NCBI GenBank assembly: GCA_024509875.1
Contig: JAMPIV010003467.1
Location: 310,001 to 374,000, forward strand
Source of the DNA: Oreohelix idahoensis
Taxonomy: Eukaryota > Mollusca > Gastropoda > Stylommatophora > Oreohelicidae
Length of the DNA stretch: 64,000 nt
Direction of reading: 5' to 3'
Of this stretch, positions 14,269 through 24,800 are shown one piece after another. The notes under the pieces were generated by a model that was given only the letters and a program-made list of their open reading frames with translations, ran no database searches and was not told the DNA's origin. A program made the translations under genes and the position numbers. Each line of letters starts with the position of its first letter. The stretch's first letter is position 1.

Positions 14269-14301
<33 letters not shown>

Positions 14302-14319
14302 CTTAAACTCTACAAGGAG

Positions 14320-14530
14320 ATTACGTCATCAACAAACATTTACCAAGTCCTATCGCGTGCAAAGCAGCTCCACGTAGTTCCAGCTCTTCCGCATTGTCAT
14401 TTCAGTCTTCACTTATTTCTCAAAGTGTTTTTCCACCTACCTTTACTATTTTACTTTGAACATTCCAGAACAAGCTCTGCCTTGTAATGCTATCAACAGG
14501 TTTCCGCAATGTTTCACTCTGTTACGCTGG
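14320..14530 (-). mobile_element. RTE-like LINE fragment
   Basis: A diverged minus-strand copy of the same RT C-terminus as at 19885-20603. Shared plus-strand words include CCAAGTCCT, CTGCCTTGTAATGCTATC and AACAGGTTTCC. It is truncated and frameshifted. Confidence 0.65.
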
Positions 14531-14757
14531 TGATATGCTGGTGTATCCACTTCAGTAGAGAACCGAGTCACACAATCAGACACAGTAATAAACTGGGCTT
14601 TACTATACGCATTATGACATACTGGGTTTCAGTATCTATCACAATTGATGAGCTTGGTTTTATCATCCGTTGATATCTTGTTACCATGCATTAGTAAACA
14701 AAAGTGTTAATATAATCAAATATTGTGTTTGAACACGAAGTCTGCACTATATGACAC

Positions 14758-14850
14758 TAAACAACGATGAACCCACACAGGATGACCCTAAACAATGATG
14801 AACCCACACAGGATGACACTAAACAATGATGAACCCACACAGGCATGAAG
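14758..14850. repeat. Tandem repeat, about 32 bp x 3
   Basis: Three head-to-tail units of the pattern AACAATGATGAACCCACACA plus GGATGACACTAA, nearly identical, with the third incomplete. Confidence 0.9.
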
Positions 14851-14869
14851 ACATCAAATAATAATAACG

Positions 14870-15045
14870 TTAAAGGTAGCTCCATAGCAGAAACTGCCGT
14901 AGTGAAGTGTTAGAGACTTGACCATACTAAGGTCCAGATATATGAGGTGGGGTGACCCGTTTTTTTCCTCGCTGCTTTTGCCTTCCCTAACTCAAGAGCA
15001 AAATCAGGCACCCATTCACAGCTGGGTAGACTAGAGCGTGACTGT
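14870..15045 (-). mobile_element. tRNA-derived SINE, body without head
   Basis: On the minus strand this matches the body of the SINE at 9957-10205: the plus strand shows GTGAAGTGTTAGAGACTTGA, GGGGTGACC and CACAGCTGGGTAGACTAGAG. Similarity stops at about 15045, before the promoter boxes, so the copy is 5'-truncated. No gene is recognisable between it and 15450. Confidence 0.7.
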
Positions 15046-15449
15046 CACGGCATATTTAGAAAAATAGATTGGTGACATCGTTATCAGCGAGTTTTGGCAA
15101 CGCTGATAACTTTTTGAAAAACAGGTTAGTCGGGTAACACCCGAAGTGAAAAAGGAAAGGCGCGAAAGAGACAGTTGACGCTGGGCCTTTGTCAGAGAGT
15201 GACGGACATTTTTGGTGGTTCCCTTTTCGTTGATTGTGGAAGATAGTCTGTAGTGATTTAGTCTAGTGGACATAATTATAATTCTGGAGTGGTTTAGTGT
15301 CCAGTGATATTATTGACAGGCCTTCGGGTATAATTTGCCAGTGGATTTGTTTTTCCATTGTGTAGTTTCCACTTCGCCATAGTGAGCGATTGTTCAGCAC
15401 TAAGTTTGTATACTGTTATACTGTCATTTGGAGTCTGCAGCAGTGCAGG

Positions 15450-15612
15450 CTGGCTGAGCGAGCACGGATCGCAATGGGAAGGCAAACCCGGTCCTAAAAA
15501 ATGCCGTGCAGAAGTCGGATGTGTCGACCGAAAGGTGCAGATATCACAGCTACGTTGTAAACAGACACAACGCAACCACCGTCCTTTTCAGGGCGAACGA
15601 AGAAGAAGAATA
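15450..15612 (+). repeat. SINE-like repeat ending in a histone-type hairpin, copy 1
   Basis: It aligns with 55859-56047: GGCTGAGYGAG, AAGGC..ACCC..TCC, AAAATGCCGTGC, CCGAAA, ACACAACG and GCAACCACCGTCC. It ends with a hairpin at 15580-15595 and then GAACGAAGAAGAAGAA, the same tail as the I-like LINE at 1342. The stretch just before the hairpin also resembles the 5' leader of the ORF1-only element at about 56930-56966. It looks like a small non-autonomous derivative that shares ends with that LINE family. Confidence 0.6.
15580..15595 (+). other. Histone-type stem-loop at repeat 3' end
   Basis: CGTCCT pairs with AGGGCG (one T-G wobble) around loop TTTC. Six pairs with a four-base loop is the geometry of the metazoan histone mRNA 3' stem-loop. 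It lies a few bases before the GAAGAAG tail of the repeat. Confidence 0.6.
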
Positions 15613-15879
15613 CTGTCATTTGTTAGGAGTGTTTTGATATATTACTTCGAGAAGTTTCTCGGGCATTATTTTATGTATTCCATATTGTTTTCAGCCTTGT
15701 GTGGCTATACTGTGTGTAGTGATTGATTAAAAGGGAATTCCTGTAGAAAGTGTTATCTTCCCTGTGTCAACCGTTTCATGTTGTGGTCGTATCCTTAGAT
15801 AATGAGCCAAGTATTAAATTAGCGTCAATGTTAAATCCACAGCAGAAATAGAGGAGTTGACGGTGACGCTACAAGTTTT

Positions 15880-15946
15880 CGATCCTGGAGCCCGGTAACT
15901 GTGCTCCAGAGGGACAGCGCTTTAACCGCTTAACCAATCAGACGTT
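15880..15946 (-). repeat. tRNA-like SINE head fragment
   Basis: On the minus strand this reads TCTGATTGGTTAAGCGGTTA, then AAAGCGCTG and a B-box-like GGATCGAAAAC, resembling a tRNA-derived head. It abuts the minisatellite directly. Confidence 0.5.
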
Positions 15947-16856
15947 TTCAAGGAATGATATATGTGTGTGTACGTGAGTGAATGATATATGTGTGTGTAC
16001 ATGAGTGAATGATATATGTGTGTGTACGTGAGTGAATGGTATATGTGTGTGTACGTGAGTGAATGATATATGTGTGTGTATGTGAGTGAATGATATATGT
16101 GTGTGTACGTGAGTGAATGGTATATGTGTGTGTATGTGAGTGAATGATATATGTGTGTACGTGAGTGAATGATATATGTGTGTACGTGAGTGAATGATAT
16201 ATGTGTGTACATGAGTGAATGATATATGTGTGTACGTGAGGGAATGATATGTGTGTGTACGTGAGTGAATGATATATATGTGTGTACGTGAGTGAATGAT
16301 ATATGTGTGTGTACGTGAGTGAATGCTATATGTGTGTGCACCTGAGTGAATGATATATGTGTGTGTACGTGAGTTAATGATATATGTGTGTGTACGTGAA
16401 TGAATGATATGTGTGTACGTGAGTGAATGATATATGTGTGTGTATGGGAGTGAATGATATATGTGTGTGTACGTGAGTGAATGGTATATGTGTGTGTATG
16501 TGAGTGAATGATATATGTGTGTACGTGAGTGAATGATATATGTGTGTACGTGAGTTAATGATATATGTGTGTACATGAGTGAATGATATATGTGTGTACG
16601 TGAGGGAATGATATGTGTGTGTACGTGAGTGAATGATATATATGTGTGTACGTGAGTGAATGATATATGTGTGTGTACGTGAGTGAATGCTATATGTGTG
16701 TGCATCTGAGTGAATGATATATGTGTGTGTACGTGAGTTAATGATATATGTGTGTACGTGAATGAATGATATGTGTGTACGTGAGTGAATGATATATGTG
16801 TGTACGTGAGTGAATGATTGATATATGTGTGTACGTGAGGGAATGATGGACAGGTT
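15946..16856. repeat. 27-bp minisatellite with 364-bp higher-order duplication
   Basis: About 33 head-to-tail units built on GAATGATATATGTGTGTGTA plus CGTGAGT, some shortened by two bases. Unusual variants (CATGAGTG, GAGGGAATG, GAATGCTATATG) recur in the same order 364 bp apart, for example at 16208 and 16572. A block of units was therefore duplicated together. Because the unit is often a multiple of three, long minus-strand frames (His-Thr-His-Ile repeats) are open, but they have no supported coding role. Confidence 0.95.
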
Positions 16857-18449
16857 GTTGGATCAGTACTGCTCCTGCTGTTGTGACCTGTGAGTATTAG
16901 GTTGGGTTAGATGATAGTTGTAATTTCATTTAAATGCCTGTGGTGAGTCCGAGTATACTTCAGGGTAGAGTGCTGTGTTGTGAATGTGAACGAGATTCGG
17001 AGTAGCTTGTACAAAGTGTGAATACTGTTAGGACGACCGAAAGCGTAATAGGATATTTATGGCACATAGTGATTTCAGTTTATATTGGAAGGGTGGTTAT
17101 TGGGCGCGAGGATTTCATGCTGCGTCACGAAATGTTAAGCGTGAATTAGTCACAGTTTTTCTGCCGGTTGTGCAATTCCATACATTGTTTTGTTTGCTGT
17201 TATTGTTGCTAATTTTTTAATGACCGAATTTGCAATGAATTTTTTTATGTTGGACGCGCCGCTGATTAGAACCAAGTACTTTGTGTAAAATTGTCGATGA
17301 TATGATATGTAGATATCCAAGACTTGTTCATCTTTTTCAAACTACAGTACGAGTCATTGTCGAAATTGCACACCAAGTATTGTTATGTTATTTCTGCCAT
17401 AAACCCAGTATAATGTTCCCTATGTGACGGGAGGGTGTGTCAATAGTTCCCACTTTTGACGTTGTGTTACGTTTTCCTCATATTCCGATTTTCCGTATTA
17501 AAATGGTAGCGTATTCCTGAGCTATAAGTCCTCATTATGCTCAAATGTGGTGTAGCGTAGGAAGGATAAGAACTATAGTAGTTAGAAATAATAAATATAA
17601 TTGAATTGAAAGTTTTGCATGGATCACCCAGAGGAAGATTTGGCTCAAGACGTCCTGTTGGGTTCCTCCACCTGCTGAAGGGAGACAAGAGTGTAAATTC
17701 TCTTAACTTAGACAAGGTCTGGAAAAGTTTGTTAGGAGATATTTGGTCTCTCGCTAGCGCAGTCCCCTTCTCAGTTATCTATTATTATTATCCTTAATTA
17801 TTACTGGGATTATGATATATTTTACGAGCCCCCTCCCTTCTAAAAGAAGATAAACATCAGAAAATATTTAACATATAAGTGAATAAAGTAGTCATGAGGT
17901 ACAATATATACACCCAATTTGTTTAATAAAATTAAAATGAACTGATGATGAATTATGATATTGTTGATGGAAATTGTGTGTATGCTGTATGTGATAAGTT
18001 TTACAATTCAAGTGTTTTCATCATCTACTGGCTAGTGATAATACATGGTGGGCTCCCTTTTCAACAAGGAACTTATCTTTTCAGCCCCAGTCTGATAGTG
18101 AAGCGTGGTTGGTTGTCCTGTCTGCTTATGACGTTGCATCAGGTGGGTCAAAAACCTCGGTCTCTGATGATTTGGATCGGCCCTCCTGTGCTTGACTCCA
18201 TATTCTTCGTCTGAGATTGGAATGTCGTGCAAGGCTCCCCCATAAACTGAAGACAAATACGGCTTAATTAATTCCCTAAGCAGTCCGTCTGCCAGTCATA
18301 TCAGATTTTAGTCTCTAACATCATATGTCTAGAGCCTAATCTTGAAATCAAGACACCCCCCCCACCCCCTTCTACCTTTTATTATTATATTTTCCTGCCG
18401 AAGCGGCAGTGTTAAAATTCTTTATCCATTTTTCGTCATGTTAAAAACC
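16857..18449. other. 1.6 kb without recognisable genes
   Basis: No supported reading frame, RNA or repeat is recognised. A C-rich run lies at about 18353-18369. The short open frames here lack any recognisable motif. Confidence 0.4.
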
Positions 18450-18605
18450 CTGAATTATCATGGAACTGTCTGTTAAATACACTGAATTATCATAGAACTG
18501 TCAGTTAAACACACTGAATTATCATAGATTGTCAGTTAAACACACTAAATTATCACAGACTGTCAGTTAAACACACTGAGTTATCATAGAACTGTCAGGC
18601 GACAG
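18450..18605. repeat. Tandem repeat, about 30 bp x 4-5
   Basis: Units of the pattern CACTGAATTATCATAGA plus CTGTCAGTTAAA repeat four to five times with small changes, just upstream of the LTR element. Confidence 0.85.
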
Positions 18606-19335
18606 TATCCGAGCACTGTGCCTCTAGCCTAATCGTCACGTCAAATATGATGAATTAACATAGAATTGTCGGACACTGTCGGGAAACGAAGTGTAACCCA
18701 CTACTTTGTTAATCACTATGTCGAGATACAGATTTGCTTCAACCAATCAACTTGCACCGTTCACCAGTCTCTAAGACAGAATAAATTATACTGTTCACGC
18801 AGTTCACGCAAGATGGCGGCTAAAAACTGAATAAAATTAGGCTGTATGAGCAAAAGACGAAACCGGAGGAAACCAATCATTTTGCTCCGCCAGGAACCAA
18901 CCGAAAGCCTATCTTAAGCAGTTACCTGCCTATATAATAGTGCGGAATTTTATGCTAAACACGCAATCCCGAACTTGACGCCAGAGATACTGACTGAAGA
19001 GGAAGAAGCTGTCACCGTGATTGATTGTTTACCTGAGGGCATCGACCTGCAACCTACTTCACTAGTCGAGTCAAACTGGCCGTTTTTTAAATCTTGGAGG
19101 GTAATTATAAATTTACGATAACCTTTAGGAAAATAGGCCTTCAGCAGGCATATAATGTTGGTATTTGTTGTGTGTCATTATACTACCTACACCTGTATAT
19201 ATTTAATATATTTTGGGTTCCCTATGAATGTATATGATTGAATAGACGAAGACTAATAGGACTCATACTTCAATCTATTGTCTCCTATATTCAGTCTATT
19301 GTCTCAGATAAGACCAACTGCAATATAACCAAAAC

Positions 19336-19433
19336 AGTCCTTGTTAGGACTCAATCTATTGTCTCCTATACTTCAATCTATTGTCTCAGATAAGACCAAC
19401 TGCAATATAACCAAAACAGTCCTTGTCAGGACT
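19336..19433 (+). other. Two repeated hairpins in the LTR
   Basis: AGTCCT-TGTT-AGGACT at 19336-19351 and AGTCCT-TGTC-AGGACT at 19418-19433, 82 bp apart, each a perfect six-base-pair stem with a four-base loop. Both are also present in the 3' LTR at about 26950 and 27032. They resemble the histone-type hairpins of the LINE family, but the loop contains G. Confidence 0.6.
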
Positions 19434-19884
19434 CAATCTATTGTCGCATCTAACTCCAATCTATTGTCTCCTATAACTCCCACCTGATATATCACCAAAC
19501 AGTCCTCGTCTCATATACTCCTATCATAAGAACATAACAATATTGTTAGGATATATGTTACCAGCTAGTATAGCACTTGACAGAGAGGACGTGGTATAGT
19601 ATAGGGGGAAGGACATTGTTGTATCACACCTAGGTGTACATATTATTGGATTTATTCATGTATTGATTTATATTATGGGATGTATTCATGTATTGAATGT
19701 ATCCATGTATTAGTTTATCAGAAAGAATGCTTTGCAAGTAGACACATGTCTTGTCTCGCTATTGCTAAATCATACTGAGCCATGTTGTCATTCATCCTAC
19801 ATGCATACATCTGAGACACGCTCATTTCACTCACACTAGAAATAGGTGGGCTTGAGGACAGAAATTAGCCCCTATTTTTGCTTT

Positions 19885-20603
19885 CATTCATAACCCTCCA
19901 CTCCCAAAGGAGCATAGGCCTTCAACAAACACATGCCAAGTCCTCCTGTCACGTGCCATCATCTCAAGTTCTTTCCATGTTCTCCTCATCATTTTCACCT
20001 CTGTTTCCAACTCTCTTCTCCATGTACTTCTTGGTCTTCCTCTGCCTCTCTTGCCCTGGGGGTTCCAGAACAAGGACTGCCTTGTAATGCTATCAACAGG
20101 CTTCCTCAGTGTGTGTCCTATCCATCGCCATCGTCTTCTTCTCATCTCTTGTTCCACTGGCACTTGTCCAGTTCTTGTCATCAGTTCCACATTGGTAACC
20201 TTGTCATACCATTTTAATCCCTCTATTCTACGCAAGCACCCATTTATGAAAGTCTGTAGCTTTTTGGTTGTTGTCTTTGTTGTTCTCCATGTCTCTGAGC
20301 CATACAATAGGACTGACTTCACATTTGAGTTGAAGATTCTTATTTTCGTGTTGGATCCTATTTCTCTTGATCTCCATATATTTCCCAATGCAATGAAAGC
20401 TCCTCTTGCCTTTTGTATTCTTATTTTGATATCGCTGTCTGTCCCTCCAACTTTATCTATATTACTGCCAAGATATGTGTATGATTCTACATCTTGTATT
20501 GGTGTTTCTTCAAGTTCAACCCTGTTTTCATTACCTGCATTTATTCGCATTATTTTTGTCTTTTCCCTGTGTATTTTCAGACCCAATTGCTGTGACCTCT
20601 CAT
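19885..20603 (-). mobile_element. 5'-truncated RTE-like LINE inserted in the LTR
   Basis: This 719-bp insertion is absent from the 3' LTR and flanked by a 13-bp duplication CTATTTTTGCTTT (19872-19884 and 20604-20616). Its minus-strand frame (20586-19888, 232 aa) is uninterrupted and encodes the end of an RTE-like reverse transcriptase: SYTYLGSNIDK, LLYGSETWRT, RRRRWRWIGHTLRK, GKRGRGRPRSTWRR and a terminal CSFGSGGL. The catalytic domain and endonuclease are absent because of 5' truncation. The intact frame and clean duplication indicate a young insertion. It is the best copy here of the family also seen at 5.4, 14.3 and 62.6 kb. Confidence 0.93.
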
Positions 20604-21032
20604 CTATTTTTGCTTTGTTACAGGTTTATTTGTGTCCTAAAAACCTGAGGTCGTATGTTCGAGTCAATCCCGCTGCCTGGAACTTCACAGGAGCATAGAG
20701 ATTGTACAGAAGCTACATCTTTAGTCCCCTTCAGCCTTGGGTGGGCTAAAGTAACGAGCCTCAGCAGGAGTTGTGTGAACCCAACTAAGGAGAACAGAAC
20801 GTTTTAAGAGATGAGTGCACATTAGTACCATTTCTGTCGTCATTGTGAGCATAGAAACTGTCAGTGATGAGAAAGTGAAATTAGCATAGCAAGAGACAAA
20901 AATAACAGCATAGCTGATAAGTGTTATATCCTTAATTAACAGCACAGCTGATCCATGTACTATAATTAAATAACAGCACAGCTGATATAATTTTTTTTGT
21001 TCCTATAATTGGAAAACTTGATGTAAAATATT

Positions 21033-21151
<119 letters not shown>

Positions 21152-21538
21152 AATATTTGTAAATCACATGTAAACTTACAATTCCATTACATCCCATTTT
21201 TTTCAACATTCACCCTTCAGCACAAGAGTAGATAGTGTATATACTAAATAAAATATAAGGAAATTGTATTTTGAAAGACTTGTCAATTTTATCATTGTTA
21301 AGCAAAATCTGTTTCCTTGTTTTTTAATATCACAGTTAGTTACACAGCGGAGGTGGCGCTTTATGTCAGTCTCCTCTCTACTATTGTTTCGAGATCAGAA
21401 CATTCACAGCCTTAACTAATTTGTGATACCAGTAGTCCTCTCAGACACTGGGACTTCACCATTTTCTGCAGAAATTCTATTTCTGTAATTGTCAGTACTA
21501 TACTGATCTTAGAGCCAAAATAAAACCTCTCGCCACAC

Positions 21539-21558
21539 TGGGGGCTCGTTCCTGGGAT
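21539..21558 (+). other. Primer-binding site of element A
   Basis: TGGGGGCTCGTTCCTGGGAT begins one base after the LTR. Its first 11 bases equal the start of tRNA-Pro-type primer sites (TGGGGGCTCGT), complementary to a proline tRNA acceptor end. The remainder differs from the classical site. Confidence 0.75.
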
Positions 21559-21827
21559 ATTTCTGTATATCTTGAGCCATACTTAGTCTATCCATCTATC
21601 TACACTCTATCTTGTGCCACCCATAGATAACATAAGAAACACATTTTTGAAAAAAATTCTATAATAGGATTTTTTTTATTGTTTTCTTAGGAGGAGTACC
21701 ATTTAGTACTCAGTAAATAGTTGATGCTCACAAAGTTGCACGGAAATTATTTGTTCATTTAAATTAATTAAGTTTAATTACAATAATTGGGTTATAGTAA
21801 ATTTACATACCCTATCTAAGTAACGCC

Positions 21828-24800
21828 ATGGCTGATCTAGTGAAGTTCAGGACTGCGATCATGCAGATGGGTAAGGAATTAAACATGACAGGTGATGCTC
21901 TTACTCAGTATGTCACAACAGAAGTCTACAAACATATGGATAGGGAAGAAAGAAAGTTGCAATTAGAGACTGAAGCAAGGAAATTAGAGGCTGATAGAGA
22001 AGCAGAGAAATTAGAGGCTGAAGAAAGGCGGTTGCAAGCGGAAGCTGAGAGAGAAGACAAAAGACTGGAAGCTCAGAGAGAAGACAAAAGACTGGAAGCT
22101 GAGAGAGAAACCAAAAGATTAGAAATTGAAGCCAAGAAATGGGAGGCTGAAAATGAGGAAAGGAAATTACAAGCAGAGAGAGACCATCAGTTGAGATTAA
22201 AAGAGCTTGAAATTCAGGCAAATACTGGCAATAATGGTGGTAGCTCACCTCACTCTGAGAGTAGCTCCAGCCAGAGCACCTCAAGTGGGGCCATGAATTT
22301 TCATCTGGACCCATTTGTGGAGAAAGAAGACGCCATTGAGTCGTACCTGGATAGATACGAAAGACTAGCCACTACCTATGGCTTAGTGAAAGAAAAGTGG
22401 AGTCTTAAACTATCTCAGGGATTGAGAGGTGTTGCCTACGATGTGTATTTGAAGCTCTCAAGAGATGACCAGGAAGATTATGAAATCCTGAAGCAGGCAC
22501 TGCTTGTGAGATATGAAAAGAACTCAGAATCATATAGAAAGAAATTCCGAACAGCTAAACTTCTTCCAGGAGAAAACTATCACCAATTCTCTGCTAGACT
22601 GGAAACCTATTTGGAAAAATGGAGTAGTTTAGGAAAGTGTCAAAATCTGAAAGAAATGATAATGATGGAGCAAGTGAAAGAGTCCATGCCTCAAGAAATG
22701 AGGAAGTTTATCATGGAACAAGGAGCAGAGAGATTGGAAGATATTGTAACTGTTGCTGAGAGATATCAAGCAGCTCAGGCAGAATTATTAGGAAATAAGA
22801 AGAAGCAGGGTGAAAACTTCAAATCATCACAAAACTATACCAAATATGAACAAAAGGACCATACCACAAGGAACAAACAAAGATTTGACCAAAAGGACAA
22901 AAACCCTCTAAGATCGGATAAGACACCTTACCGGAAGGAAGGAAAGTGGTGTAAAACTTGTCTAATGAGTAACCACAATACTGCGGACTGCAGAAGGAAG
23001 AATCATCCTCATCATGCTGCATGTCTTACAACAGGGAATCAGGGAAGGAAGGAAATGGCAGTAAGTCAGAAAGACTTCCATCATCCCCCTGTCTGTGAGG
23101 AAGTGACTGTGAATGGCACTCAAGTACTGTGTTTATATGACACAGGATTGGACTTTGATTCAGTTGTGTGCTCTTCTCTAGTGAGTCCTGACCAGATAAC
23201 CACAGAAACAGTGGAAATCAGAGGACCAATCAAGGGAGCAAGAACCATGACACTACCCATAGCTCGAATCAACATAAGATCTCGCTATGTGGAAGGAGAA
23301 ATCAAAGCAGCAGTGATGGACGACCCTATTTACCCTTTGATTTTGGGGTGTAGGTATGTTTTCCTTGGAGAACCTATAAAACCCGTAGTTATGGCAACAG
23401 TCCAGACCAGGGAAAGCTCCAGGAAAATGGAGGAGAATCCTATCAATACTCATCCAGAAGAGATGAAAAAGGCTCAAGCAGCAGACAGCACGTTGAAGCC
23501 TTGTTTTGGCAAATTGCCTAAAGCACATAACCCTCCAGAGAAAGGAGACTTGTATATGAAGAATGGCCTACTATACAGAAAAGCTGGAACAGGGCCTAAA
23601 GGGCATGGACAGCTTGTAGTGCCAAAATCTTACAGGGAGAAGGTTATGACGCTAGGACATGCTATACCCTTCAGTGGACATATGGGAATAGGGGCCACTG
23701 GACAAAGGATAGCCTGTCACTACTTCTGGCCAGGAATTACAGAGGACATAAAAAGATATGTAAGATCCTGTCCAGAATGCCAAAGAGTAGCTCCTAAGCA
23801 TAGGACTGCACCAGCAACACTGGGAGAAATGCCTATTATGGGAACCCCTTTTGAACGTGTTGCAGTAGATATTGTTGGACCCCTCACTAGGACCAAGAAG
23901 AGAAATGCTTACATCTTAACCTTGGTTGATACTTGCTCTATGTGGGGAGAAGCAGTGGCCATGTCAGCTATAGATTCAAAGCACGTGGCAGAGGCCCTGT
24001 TGACAATATTTACCCGATTAGGTTTCCCGCATCAGATATTGACTGACAATGGGTCTCAGTTTAAGGGAAAGCTAACACAAGAAGTATTCAGGATATTTCA
24101 AGCCAGGCACTATCATTGTAGTCCCTACCATGCCCAAGGGAACGGTCAAGTAGAGCGGTTCAATGGTACGCTAATTTCAATCCTTAGAAAGCTGGCGAGT
24201 GAAAAACCTGATACTTGGGATACATACTTACCCGCTGCACTATTTGCATATAGGGAAGTACCCCACAATTCAACTGGATTGGCTCCAGCTACCTTGTTGT
24301 TTGGAAGAACAATAAAAGGTCCACTGGAAGCATTGCTGCGGACATGGACTGATGAAAAGGCAGAGGAAACAGTGACTTCCTCATACCAGTACGTCAACGA
24401 GTTGACATCTCGATTGAAAGCCGGTTGGAAACTGGCCAATGATAACTTAAGACAGGCCAGGAGGAAGCATGCTGCGTACTACAACAAAAAAGCAAAGGAT
24501 AGGGAACTGAAGGTGGGTGAAAAGGTGTTATTACTGTTGCCAAGCAGCAATAATAAATTGCAGATTGGATGGCAGGGACCCTATGTCATACTGGAGAAAC
24601 TTTCCAGGACCAATTATAAGATTGACAAGAAAGGGAAGGAGAAGGTATATCATGTCAATCTTCTTAAAAAATACTATGACAAGGAATCATCAGAAGTTGC
24701 ACATATTATGACCCTAGCCATTGCAACAGAAATGCACGGTGAACCACTTCACTCTATGGAGTATCCACTCACAACTACAGAGGATTATGTTCAAGTAAAT

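Noticed and set aside
15922..16705. Minus-strand His/Thr/Ile-rich frames of 139 and 255 aa
   Set aside because: They result from the 27-bp minisatellite unit being a multiple of three; two frames are open at once, so this is not evidence of a protein.
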